NCBI GenBank assembly: GCA_947485745.1
Contig: CANKQY010000008.1
Span: 1 to 49,082, forward strand
Source: Bacteroidota bacterium
GTDB taxonomy: Bacteria > Bacteroidota > Bacteroidia > UKL13-3
DNA: 49,082 nucleotides
Direction of reading: 5' to 3'
The notes under the pieces were generated by a model. It was not told where the DNA came from and did not search any database. It saw only the letters and a list, made by a program, of their open reading frames with translations. Each line of letters opens with the position of its first letter. Positions within the stretch are counted from its first letter, which is position 1. The translations under genes and the position numbers were made by a program. This document shows positions 1 to 7,842 of this stretch, in pieces.

Positions 1-161
1 CAATTCAATAAAATCCGTCTAAAAGTAGTTTATACCATTCATAAAAAAATTTGACGCACTCAATGTAAAGTACTTAAATTGCGACTGATTTGAATAAATA
101 AGCTTTATATTCATTCAATGTTCAACATACCTTAAAAACCATTAACCAAAATATCAATACA

Positions 162-3065
162 ATGAAAAAAGGTTTATTATTTGCTAGTGCTTTTGCTTTC
201 CTACTTGGATCACAAGTTACTAAAGCACAAGTCCCAGCTGCGGCCAATGCCAATCAAACCACTTTATTAGAGAAGGTAACAGCCACACCAGGCGAGATGA
301 AAATCTCCTATGAAAAGTACCGCTTACCTAACGGACTTACCTTAATTATTCATGAGGATCATTCCGACCCAATTGTGCATGTTGAGGTTACTTATCATAC
401 CGGTTCAGCGCGTGAAACTCCAAATAAGTCGGGATTTGCCCATTTTTTTGAGCACATGATGTTTCAAGGCTCAATGCATGTGAAAGATGAAGAGCATTTT
501 AAAATTGTTCAAGGCGCGGGCGGTCAAATGAATGGAACTACTAATCGCGATCGTACAAATTATTTTGAAACATTACCCGCCAATTATTTGGAAACCGCAC
601 TCTGGTTAGAAGCCGACCGCATGGGATTTCTATTGGATTCAGTGACTCAAAAGAAATTTGAAGTTCAAAGGGCTACTGTAAAAAATGAAAAAGGACAAAA
701 TGTAGATAATATTCCTTATGGAAAAAGAGGAGAAATAAACGACGCAGCTTTGTATCCAAAAGGTCACCCTTATAGTTGGCCAACCATTGGATATCTGGAG
801 GATTTAGACCGCGTGAATGTGGAGGATTTGAAGAATTTTTTCATGCGCTGGTATGGTCCAAACAACGCATGTGTTGTTGTTTCAGGAGATGTTCAAGTTG
901 CAGACGTTATTAATTTAACTGAAAAATATTTTGGTCCAATCCCTAAAGGTCCAGAAGTGCGTGCACAAAGAGTTGAAGCAGTTAGATTGCCCGATAATAA
1001 ATATGTAAACTATGGCGACAATGTATTTGCGCCTATGTATGCTTTTACCTATCCAAGTGTAAAGAACTACCATTCAGATGAAGCTGCTTTAGATGTATTA
1101 GGATACATTTTGGGCAATGGTACAAATTCTATTTTATACAAGAATTTTGTTAAGCCCGAAAAAGCTTTCCAAGCGGTCTCTTTCAATTCTGGTTCAGAGT
1201 TGGCAGGAGAGTTTGGAGTTATTTTTGTTGCCATGCCAAATTTTGAAGGTGACAATGATATTGAAAAAGGTTATTTAGCTACCTTAAAGGAATTTGATAC
1301 AAAAGGTGTTTCAGATGATGATTTGAATCGTGCTAAAGGCCAATTCGAAACTAGTATTATTCAAAGCATGCAAAGTGTTGGAAGTGTTGCCAGTATCTTG
1401 AGCTCTACTTGGTATTTAAGTCATGGGACACCGAGATTGGATAAAAATTATAATTTGTCTGATGAATTAGTTCGCTATACAAAAATCACCAAAGAAGACG
1501 TAATGCGTGTATTTCGCCAATATATTTTAGGTAAAAATTACGTATTGGTGAATATCTTCCCTAAAAAAGCAAATGCAGCTGCTAACAAAGAAGAGGCAAA
1601 ACCAGCAGAAACTGCAGCAACTGCTCCTGTAAAAACTGAGCTTGAATACAAAGGATTATCATACACCACACCTAAAGATAATTTTGATAGAAGCAAACGC
1701 CCTGATCCTGGTGCAGCTAAATTAACTGAAATCCCAAATTTTTATACAGCAACATGGGACAATGGTATTAAGGTAATTGGAACCGAAACCAAAGAATCAC
1801 CAATTGTTACCATATTATTGAACATGAAGGGTGGAAATATAGCAGTTGGAGATCCTGCTAAAACTGGCTTGGCTAATTTAACTTCTGATATGATGAATGA
1901 GGCAACTCAGAATTTCACGAGTGAACAATTTGAAAATGAAATGGATAAGTTAGGTAGCTCAATTATCTTTGGTTCAGGATTAGAAAGCCATTTTATGCAA
2001 GTGGTTTGTGTTAAGAAAAATTTGGATGCTACACTAAAGTTGGTTGAAGAGAAATTAATGCGTCCAAAGTTCAATGCAGATGAATTTAAATTGAACCAAT
2101 CGCAAAATTATCAAGGAATTAGTTCAGAAAAATATGACGCCGCAACAACAGCTAGTTTGGCTTTTAGTAAATTGGTATATGGTAAAACCATTGCAGCAGA
2201 GCCAGTAGGAGGCACGTTAAAGTCGATTAAGGCAATGACAATGAAAGATGTTCAAGGCTTTTATGATCGATTTTATGCACCAGATTTTGCCACTTTAACT
2301 GTTGTGGGAGATGTTACTGAATCAGAAATAATGCCTAAGGTAACTTTCTTGAAATCATGGAAGAAAAAAGGTGTTGTATATCCTCAAATTGCGCCACCCA
2401 CAACCACTGTAAATGCTGGTAAACAGGTAATGCTAGTTGATAAATATAAAGCAGCTCAATCTGAAATTCGAGTTGGTAACTTGGGTCAAACTTACGACTG
2501 GAATGGAAAATTCTTCAAAACAAATGCTATGAACTACCCATTGGGTGGAAGTTTCAATAGCCGTTTGAACCTAAACTTACGCGAAGATAAAGGTTTTACA
2601 TACGGTATTCGCTCATCAAATTCAGGTTATAGAGACCGCCAAGGTGCATATGTAATTTCTACAGGTGTGCGCACTTCGGCCACTGATAGTGCTCTTAAAG
2701 AAATTATGTATGAGGTAAATAACTATAGAGACAACGGGATTACTGATGATGAATTAAACTTCATGAAAAATTCAATCACGCAAAGTGATGCCCTACGTTA
2801 TGAAACAAATGGTCAAAAAGCAAGTTTTCTAAACAGATTGCTTGAGTATGATTTACCTAAAGATTATATACGTCAGCAAAATGCTACTATAAAATCTTTA
2901 ACCAAAGAAGAAATCAATGCCATTGCAAAAGAAGTATTGCAACCAGATAAAATGATTATTCTAATTGTAGGCGACAAAGAAAAAGTAAAAGCACCAATTG
3001 AAAAATTAGGCTATAAAATTCAGGATTACAAAGATGTAGAAGTAGCTACATACGAAAAGAATTAG
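162..3065 (+). CDS. Secreted M16 family zinc metalloprotease, two-domain fused form
   Basis: Predicted exported peptidase of the pitrilysin/insulinase (M16) family, which degrades peptides in a closed two-lobed chamber. Residues 1-22 form a signal peptide. The inverted zinc motif HFFEH lies at residues 94-98, with the distal glutamate in the VKNE stretch near residue 176. This first M16 unit runs to about residue 470. A low-complexity Ala/Lys/Glu linker follows, then a second M16 unit (about 520-960) without HxxEH, as expected for a fused protein whose C-terminal half is non-catalytic. The length of 967 residues fits the fused Bacteroidota form. It stands alone in its operon: the start codon follows an AT-rich leader and a strong hairpin terminator follows the stop. 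The family call is certain from the motif; the substrate is unknown. Confidence 0.95.
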   Translation: MKKGLLFASAFAFLLGSQVTKAQVPAAANANQTTLLEKVTATPGEMKISYEKYRLPNGLTLIIHEDHSDPIVHVEVTYHTGSARETPNKSGFAHFFEHMMFQGSMHVKDEEHFKIVQGAGGQMNGTTNRDRTNYFETLPANYLETALWLEADRMGFLLDSVTQKKFEVQRATVKNEKGQNVDNIPYGKRGEINDAALYPKGHPYSWPTIGYLEDLDRVNVEDLKNFFMRWYGPNNACVVVSGDVQVADVINLTEKYFGPIPKGPEVRAQRVEAVRLPDNKYVNYGDNVFAPMYAFTYPSVKNYHSDEAALDVLGYILGNGTNSILYKNFVKPEKAFQAVSFNSGSELAGEFGVIFVAMPNFEGDNDIEKGYLATLKEFDTKGVSDDDLNRAKGQFETSIIQSMQSVGSVASILSSTWYLSHGTPRLDKNYNLSDELVRYTKITKEDVMRVFRQYILGKNYVLVNIFPKKANAAANKEEAKPAETAATAPVKTELEYKGLSYTTPKDNFDRSKRPDPGAAKLTEIPNFYTATWDNGIKVIGTETKESPIVTILLNMKGGNIAVGDPAKTGLANLTSDMMNEATQNFTSEQFENEMDKLGSSIIFGSGLESHFMQVVCVKKNLDATLKLVEEKLMRPKFNADEFKLNQSQNYQGISSEKYDAATTASLAFSKLVYGKTIAAEPVGGTLKSIKAMTMKDVQGFYDRFYAPDFATLTVVGDVTESEIMPKVTFLKSWKKKGVVYPQIAPPTTTVNAGKQVMLVDKYKAAQSEIRVGNLGQTYDWNGKFFKTNAMNYPLGGSFNSRLNLNLREDKGFTYGIRSSNSGYRDRQGAYVISTGVRTSATDSALKEIMYEVNNYRDNGITDDELNFMKNSITQSDALRYETNGQKASFLNRLLEYDLPKDYIRQQNATIKSLTKEEINAIAKEVLQPDKMIILIVGDKEKVKAPIEKLGYKIQDYKDVEVATYEKN

Positions 3066-3094
3066 CCTTGCTTATTTTATAGAATCGTTCACTA

Positions 3095-3131
3095 TTAAAA
3101 AGGGCTTTGGAAATTCCAAAGCCCTTTTTAA
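3095..3131. terminator. Hairpin terminator after the M16 protease gene
   Basis: A near-perfect inverted repeat has arms reading TTAAAAAGGGCTTTGGA and its complement around a 3-base loop, flanked by A and T runs. It can stop transcription on either strand. It lies 30 bases after the protease stop codon. Confidence 0.85.
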
Positions 3132-3166
3132 TTCAAAAAAAATCAAACTTTAGGTTTAATTTTTAA

Positions 3167-3198
3167 TTTGAACCCGAATAAGAATTGCCTTATGTTTG
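3167..3198 (+). promoter_or_regulatory. Bacteroidota-type promoter for the TPR gene
   Basis: A -33 box TTTG (3167-3170) is followed by exactly 20 bases and a -7 box TATGTTTG (3191-3198), a full match to the known Bacteroidota consensus TAnnTTTG. Transcription would begin near 3204, leaving a leader of about 100 bases that carries one copy of the GGTTTGAACC palindrome at 3271. Confidence 0.7.
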
Positions 3199-3305
3199 TA
3201 TAGAAATTGAGCAAGCATTCAACCTTTTCAGTTTTTTATTGACTATTAATAAAAGCCAAAATATAAAACCGGTTTGAACCAAACCACAAAAAAAACACTA
3301 ACCAA

Positions 3306-4691
3306 ATGAAAAAATTATTGTTAGCTGCATTGGCAGTATTGAGTTTGCAGACATTTGCACAAAAAAGCATGGTAGAAAGCGCGGCCATCTACCTTAGAAA
3401 TTCAGAAATGGAAGATGCTAAGAAAAGTATCGATGTTGCTATTGAAAATCCGGAAACCAAAACAGATGCTAAAGCATGGTTTTACTATGTGGCAATTTTA
3501 GATACTATTTATAGAAATCCTGCTTATGAAAAGTTTGTAGATGCTGATTTAGCTGAAAAATTTTTTAACGGTTGTAAAAAATGTATTGAGTTTGATGCCA
3601 AAAAACGCTACGAATATTATTGCAAGGATAACGCTATTTTAAATAGTGCATTTATGTGCTTTAACAGGGGGATAAGTGCCTACGAAAAGAAAGATTACAA
3701 GGCAGCTATCAACTACTATCAAATGGTATTGGATGTAATTCCATACGATAAAAATGAGGTTTTAAAAACCAATAACTTATCTGAGAAAAACATATACTTA
3801 TACATGGCATATTCCACATTACAACTAGGTGACAATCCAAATGCGAAAATATACTTGCAAAAATTAATGGACCTAAATTATGATGATCATTTGATTTATA
3901 TGCAAATGGCAAATATTTATTTAGAAGAAACTGATACCACCAACGCATTAAAATATATTGATTTAGGCAGGAGTAAGTTTTCTTCAAATAAAGAGTTAAT
4001 CAACCAAGAGTTAAATGTTTATTTGGCAATGGGCAGGCAAGATATTTTATTGACTAAATTAGATCTAGCATTAGAAACAAACCCAGATGATTTCCAATTG
4101 TTCTATGTTAGAGGAAGTGTTTATGATAATTCTGCCAATGATTTAATAAAAAAAGCAAAACATAGCAGAGATACCGCAACAACACTAAGAAAGAAGGCTC
4201 AAACGGAAAAGGTTCCAGCTAAAAAAACATCTTTAACCACAGCTGCAACTAACTATCAAAAATTAGCAGAAGAACAAGTAATAAATAGTAAAGAGTCTGC
4301 AGCCAAAGCTGAGACAGATTATAAAAAGGTAGTTGAATTAAACCCTGATTATATTGATGCTTACTATAATTTAGGGGCATTAACTAACAATAAAACAACT
4401 GAAGTAGCTGAGAAAATCAATGCTATTCCAGTTAATGTTACACAGGCAGAGTATGATAAAAGATACAATCCATTAAAAAAACAAAAAGATGAGATTCTAA
4501 GTGTAGCCTTAGGTTATTTTAAACAAGCATTGGAAATTGCTGAAGCGAAGAGTGAAGATACACCGGTAAAGAAAAATGAGAAATATGCGTACATGAGAGA
4601 TATTCTTTACAGCATGCAGCAAGTATATGCCAACCTAGACAATGAAAAGATGGCTATTGAAACAAAGAAAAAACGTGATTTATACGAATAG
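3306..4691 (+). CDS. Secreted tetratricopeptide-repeat protein
   Basis: A 461-residue exported protein of unknown specific role. Residues 1-18 are a signal peptide ending at an Ala-Gln cleavage site. The body contains several TPR-like helical pairs, for example the stretch with GISAYEKKDYKAAINYYQ (about 118-135) and the one with PDYIDAYYNLGALTNN (about 350-365). Between them lies a Lys/Ala/Thr-rich, probably coiled-coil stretch (about 275-340). TPR repeats are protein-binding scaffolds. The protein is probably periplasmic; no lipobox or membrane segment beyond the signal peptide is seen. It is a single-gene unit with its own promoter and terminator. It could belong to a Bacteroidota-specific TPR family, but no partner can be named from context. 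Confidence 0.8.
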   Translation: MKKLLLAALAVLSLQTFAQKSMVESAAIYLRNSEMEDAKKSIDVAIENPETKTDAKAWFYYVAILDTIYRNPAYEKFVDADLAEKFFNGCKKCIEFDAKKRYEYYCKDNAILNSAFMCFNRGISAYEKKDYKAAINYYQMVLDVIPYDKNEVLKTNNLSEKNIYLYMAYSTLQLGDNPNAKIYLQKLMDLNYDDHLIYMQMANIYLEETDTTNALKYIDLGRSKFSSNKELINQELNVYLAMGRQDILLTKLDLALETNPDDFQLFYVRGSVYDNSANDLIKKAKHSRDTATTLRKKAQTEKVPAKKTSLTTAATNYQKLAEEQVINSKESAAKAETDYKKVVELNPDYIDAYYNLGALTNNKTTEVAEKINAIPVNVTQAEYDKRYNPLKKQKDEILSVALGYFKQALEIAEAKSEDTPVKKNEKYAYMRDILYSMQQVYANLDNEKMAIETKKKRDLYE

Positions 4692-4710
4692 GGTATATTC
4701 AACACAAAAG

Positions 4711-4746
4711 AATCCTCAATCATATTTTTTATTGGGGATTTTTTTT
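4711..4746 (+). terminator. Terminator after the TPR gene
   Basis: Arms AATCCTCAAT (4711-4720) and ATTGGGGATT (4731-4740) pair with one G-U, followed by a run of T. It lies 19 bases after the TPR stop codon. Confidence 0.75.
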
Positions 4747-5064
4747 GTCTAGGGGTGTAAAGACTCCCGATTAATTGTTGTTTTCATCTAACGTTAAAGT
4801 ATATTAATAGAGTGGATAGAAGCCAGATAATCAAATAATCTATTTAACATAATATTAATTATGAGACAATTTAAAGTGGAATTATAACATTAACAATGTA
4901 TTAAGATTCGTAATGTTTTGGGGTATTCCTATCAAAAGCGCAATTTCCAATGCTACTACCCATCTTGTAACTAATCAATTTGGATATGTAGCATTTAATT
5001 AAATATATTTAAAGTTGAATTGAGGTGCATCATACAAAACACTTTTAAATTTAACATTTTATTA

Positions 5065-5072
5065 TATTTTTG
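5065..5072 (+). promoter_or_regulatory. Probable -7 promoter box for the small secreted protein
   Basis: TATTTTTG matches TAnnTTTG and lies 26 bases before the start codon at 5099. No clear TTG is found at the -33 distance; the sequence there is CTTTTA. Confidence 0.45.
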
Positions 5073-5098
5073 CCATACATCATATTAAAACAAATAAA

Positions 5099-5572
5099 AT
5101 GAAAAAAACAATTTTAGCACTAGTAATGTTCATGTTTTTCGCTCCAGCTTTTGCGCAAGAATCTAGCGACGACATCAGAATTATTCAATCAATTTACGGT
5201 AAGGAAAAGAGAGATTTAGTTGGACAATTTTTAGCGCTTTCACCTGAAGATTTAGCTAAATTCGCGCCAATTTACGATGCATATGAAGTTGAAAGAAAAG
5301 AGATAGCAAAGCAAAGGCTAGAGAATATTGCTGAGTATATTTTGGTTTATGGTACTGCCGACGAAAAAGAAATCGACAAATTAACTTTGAACAACCTAAA
5401 ATTAAACTCGCATTCGGATAAAATGATGGCTAAATACTATGCGAAAGTTAAGAAGGCAGTTGGCACTAAAAATGCAGCTAAATTTTTCCAAATTGAGAAC
5501 TATTTAGCATTGTCTGTAAGGATGTCGATTTGGGATAATATTCCTTTCCTTGATGAATTAGATAACAAGTAA
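5099..5572 (+). CDS. Small secreted helical protein of unknown function
   Basis: A 157-residue protein with a clear signal peptide (residues 1-19, ending AFA-Q). The mature part is predicted almost wholly helical, with charged heptad-like stretches such as YEVERKEIAKQRLENIAEYI. The closing stretch has NYLALSVRMSIWDNIPF. The size, export signal and helix-rich Lys/Glu composition resemble small periplasmic Spy/CpxP-like proteins, but no LTxxQ motif is seen, so this is only an architectural comparison. The gene is monocistronic, with a -7 box upstream and a terminator downstream shared with the convergent cysteine-rich gene. Confidence 0.7.
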   Translation: MKKTILALVMFMFFAPAFAQESSDDIRIIQSIYGKEKRDLVGQFLALSPEDLAKFAPIYDAYEVERKEIAKQRLENIAEYILVYGTADEKEIDKLTLNNLKLNSHSDKMMAKYYAKVKKAVGTKNAAKFFQIENYLALSVRMSIWDNIPFLDELDNK

Positions 5573-5596
5573 TTTAACAATTAAGTTAATGATATT

Positions 5597-5630
5597 AAAG
5601 GGTTGAGCTAATTTGCTTAACCCTTTTTTT
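5597..5630. terminator. Terminator between convergent genes
   Basis: The arms AAAGGGTTGAGC and GCTTAACCCTTT form a hairpin followed on the plus strand by a T run (5624-5630). It ends the small secreted protein gene and overlaps the last codons of the convergent 61-residue gene. Confidence 0.75.
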
Positions 5631-5814
5631 ATGCCTTTTCATTTAACTCTTTATATAACTCTATTAGGCATGATGAACATAAGCAATCCATATATTTTTC
5701 TTTTAGGATTGCTTGGGTTTGTTGATTCAGTTGGAATTTGCTGCATTCGCAGTTTATTATATCTTCTGGAATGCATTTAAACTTTTTGTTGCAACGCTCA
5801 CAAATCTTAATCAT
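5629..5814 (-). CDS. Cysteine-rich CWC-like small protein
   Basis: A 61-residue protein with eight cysteines: CERC near the N-terminus, then FKC, CEC and a C-terminal CLCSSC group. This spacing resembles the cysteine-rich CWC family (Pfam PF14375), small probable zinc-binding proteins of unknown function. The ATG overlaps the TGA of the upstream type IX cargo gene by four bases (ATGA), which implies translational coupling. There is no signal peptide, so this protein should stay in the cytoplasm while its operon partner is exported. The strict overlap makes a real gene likely despite its size. Confidence 0.7.
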   Translation of the reverse strand: MIKICERCNKKFKCIPEDIINCECSKFQLNQQTQAILKEKYMDCLCSSCLIELYKELNEKA

Positions 5815-6827
5815 GGATTGACAACAATTTTTAGATTTACAGATTTACCAGATTTAGCTTGAATAGAAAGTATGTAAAATCCAGGCGATACATTTAAATC
5901 TAGACTATGTTCGCCAGCTGGAATAGCTTGGTTTAATTCTAAATACACCAATCCACCAGCATTCATTAATACTAATTTGGAAATTGCTTCCTTTGAATGA
6001 ATGTTTAGTTTTTCATATCCAATTATGGGATTTGGGTAAACTTGAACATCAAGTTTTTTATTGATTTCATCCTCCCCCATTAGCATCAAATTTATAAACC
6101 CAATTCCAGATAAATCAAAGCCACTTGATGGAAAAGGCGTTGGCCAAGGATCGTTGATTGTTTGTCCCCTAGAGTCTCTTGACCCATATTTAGGGTCGGT
6201 ACTACCAACAACATCAACTATTCTAATAAAATTTATAGTTGAATGTCCATCTAAAGAATCCCTTATTTCACTTAAGTCAAATGGCACCCCGTATGGTGCT
6301 GTATATTTTCCTGCTAAATTGTGTATTTGATGGGCTTTTAAACTTCCAAATGCACCCACTTGAGTAATGGTATCTGTTTGGCTAAAGCTTGGAAACCTTA
6401 CGTATTTTTTCCCATCATAACTAACTTCCACAAATGCTAATTCCAAGAAAAATGAATCCTTGCTAAATGAAAAACCATTCTCAAATATCACAAAATCTGG
6501 TCCGGGACCATCAATAACACTAAATAATAATTCGAATGTTGCCGAACCGCCATCTCCCAAACTCAGTAAAAAAGGTTGTATTCCAATGCTATCTATTGAT
6601 CCAACTGAAGCCTTTCCAAAACTGGTATCAGCAATATTTTGCCATCCTCTGATTAATTGTTTGTTATTAAAATAATAATTATTAAAAGTGAAAATTATTG
6701 AGCTGTCTTTATGAATTGCTGTAGATCCAATATTACCAACCTGTGGCGCATATTGCGACAATAATTTATTAGCAAAGAAACTGCTTTGAATGATGAAGCT
6801 TACAAGAAAAATAACAAGAAAACGCAT
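5811..6827 (-). CDS. Type IX-secreted surface protein with a GPGPDF-VFEN beta-sandwich domain
   Basis: A 338-residue exported protein. I place the start at the ATG at 6827; the frame extends to a TTG at 6842, but the signal peptide (MRFLVIFLVSF...) begins at the ATG. The central domain (about 60-245) carries LSLGDGGSATFELLF, DGPGPDFVIFENGF and VEVSYDGKKYVRFP, recurring motifs of a secreted beta-rich family found on bacterial surfaces. Residues 260-338 form a type IX secretion sorting domain, with VYPNPIIG at its start and the usual closing stretch of short beta strands ending NLKIVVNP. It is therefore probably anchored at the cell surface. The ligand is unknown. Confidence 0.8.
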   Translation of the reverse strand: MRFLVIFLVSFIIQSSFFANKLLSQYAPQVGNIGSTAIHKDSSIIFTFNNYYFNNKQLIRGWQNIADTSFGKASVGSIDSIGIQPFLLSLGDGGSATFELLFSVIDGPGPDFVIFENGFSFSKDSFFLELAFVEVSYDGKKYVRFPSFSQTDTITQVGAFGSLKAHQIHNLAGKYTAPYGVPFDLSEIRDSLDGHSTINFIRIVDVVGSTDPKYGSRDSRGQTINDPWPTPFPSSGFDLSGIGFINLMLMGEDEINKKLDVQVYPNPIIGYEKLNIHSKEAISKLVLMNAGGLVYLELNQAIPAGEHSLDLNVSPGFYILSIQAKSGKSVNLKIVVNP

Positions 6828-6987
6828 AGATGATAATCGCAATAATTCTTTTCAAATATAGGCTTTCAATTTTCAAAATCCCTTTTAAAATGGAATGTAA
6901 AAAGCCTTAGATAATTTGAAATATTTATCCATTTAGAAGGGTCATGCAACTATTTTATAAGAAATCTCGACATTTAATTGCAAGAAA

Positions 6988-7753
6988 ATGAGGAAAGGAA
7001 TAGTAATCTTTTATTTGTTCTTTTTTGGATTTTTGGTTCAAACCGAAGCCCAAAAACCAGAATGTACAAGCGCATTTCAAAAAATAAATGCCGATAGCCT
7101 AAACCTAAGGTTGGAAGAATTAGTTGGAAAGAAACAAGTTTTCATAAACGAGATTCCAAAACTCATTCAATCAAAGTATGCCCATCACAGCAACAATGCT
7201 TTGGCTGCTTCATACATTGAGGATAAGTGCTTATCATATGGCTATAGCATTCGGAATTTTGAATTTGGGGCAGCTGGTAAAAATGTGATTGCAGAAAAAA
7301 GAGGAACCCAATTTCCTAATCAATCCATCATGTTATGCGCCCATTACGATTGCGTTGGTGGAAAATTTACCTCCTCACAAGGAGCAAATGACATCGCAAG
7401 TGGCGTGGCTGCATTGTTAGAGGCAGCCAGGGTTTTAAAGGATATCAATTTCCCGTATTCCATTCAGTTTACTTTTTGGGATGAAGAAGAACTGGGACTT
7501 TTGGGGGTGGTTTGCCTTTCCTGCTTCTGGGGGTGGTTTGCCTGAACCAATTCCTGTTATAAATCTTGATATGATAGCTTGGGATGGTAATAACGACTCC
7601 CTTGCGATGTTCCATACAACTCCTTCCCTGCCTATATCGCTTGAATTTGCAGATAGAATGTATTACCTAATAGGCAAGTATAAACTTCCCTTGAATGTTA
7701 TTGTAAAGAACCCTGGCGAACCAAACCTTTTTACCAGTAAAATTCATTGTTGA
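6988..7753 (+). pseudogene. Decayed M28 family zinc aminopeptidase, frameshifted and truncated
   Basis: The first frame (6988-7545) encodes a signal peptide and the N-terminal part of an M28 peptidase. It has the zinc histidine in LCAHYDCVGG, the bridging aspartate in GANDIASG and the catalytic pair in WDEEELGLLG, then runs into a stop. The family's next signature, INLDMIAWDGNND, is read only in the +1 frame (from about 7540). That frame stops at 7753 just after NPGEPNLFTS, where the last zinc histidine (usually in an SDH motif) should come. At the break lies a 16-base direct repeat. The piece between the glutamates and the LDM motif is shorter than usual, so sequence was probably lost as well as shifted. 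Neither frame alone could give an active enzyme. Confidence 0.85.
7502..7543 (+). repeat. 16-base direct repeat at the M28 frameshift
   Basis: TGGGGGTGGTTTGCCT occurs at 7502-7517 and again at 7528-7543, a period of 26 bases. Since 26 is not a multiple of three, gain or loss of a unit shifts the frame. It coincides with the place where the peptidase changes frame. Confidence 0.9.
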
Positions 7754-7770
7754 ATAATTGGTAATTAAAT

Positions 7771-7822
7771 AAAAAAGGCCGCAAACACCGTGATTATTTT
7801 AACCAGATGTATGCAGCCTTTT
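7771..7822 (-). terminator. Probable gyrA terminator
   Basis: AAAAGGCCGCA (7773-7783) pairs with TGCAGCCTTTT (7812-7822) with one mismatch and a large loop. Read on the minus strand the stem ends in a T run. It lies 21 bases beyond the gyrA stop. Confidence 0.5.
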
Positions 7823-7842
7823 AAAGTCTGAATTTTTATTAC

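Larger units (their letters stand above)
4692..5098. other. 407-base intergenic region with no convincing gene
   Basis: The gap holds the TPR terminator at its left end and a -7 box at its right end. The middle (about 4750-5040) is AT-rich. Its only open frame of note is 29 codons (4913-5002) with no recognisable features. A structured RNA cannot be excluded, but no strong hairpin other than the terminator was found. Confidence 0.5.

Noticed and set aside
4913-5002. 29-codon frame in the 407-base gap
   Set aside because: No promoter, conserved-looking motif or terminator; expected by chance in a gap of this size.
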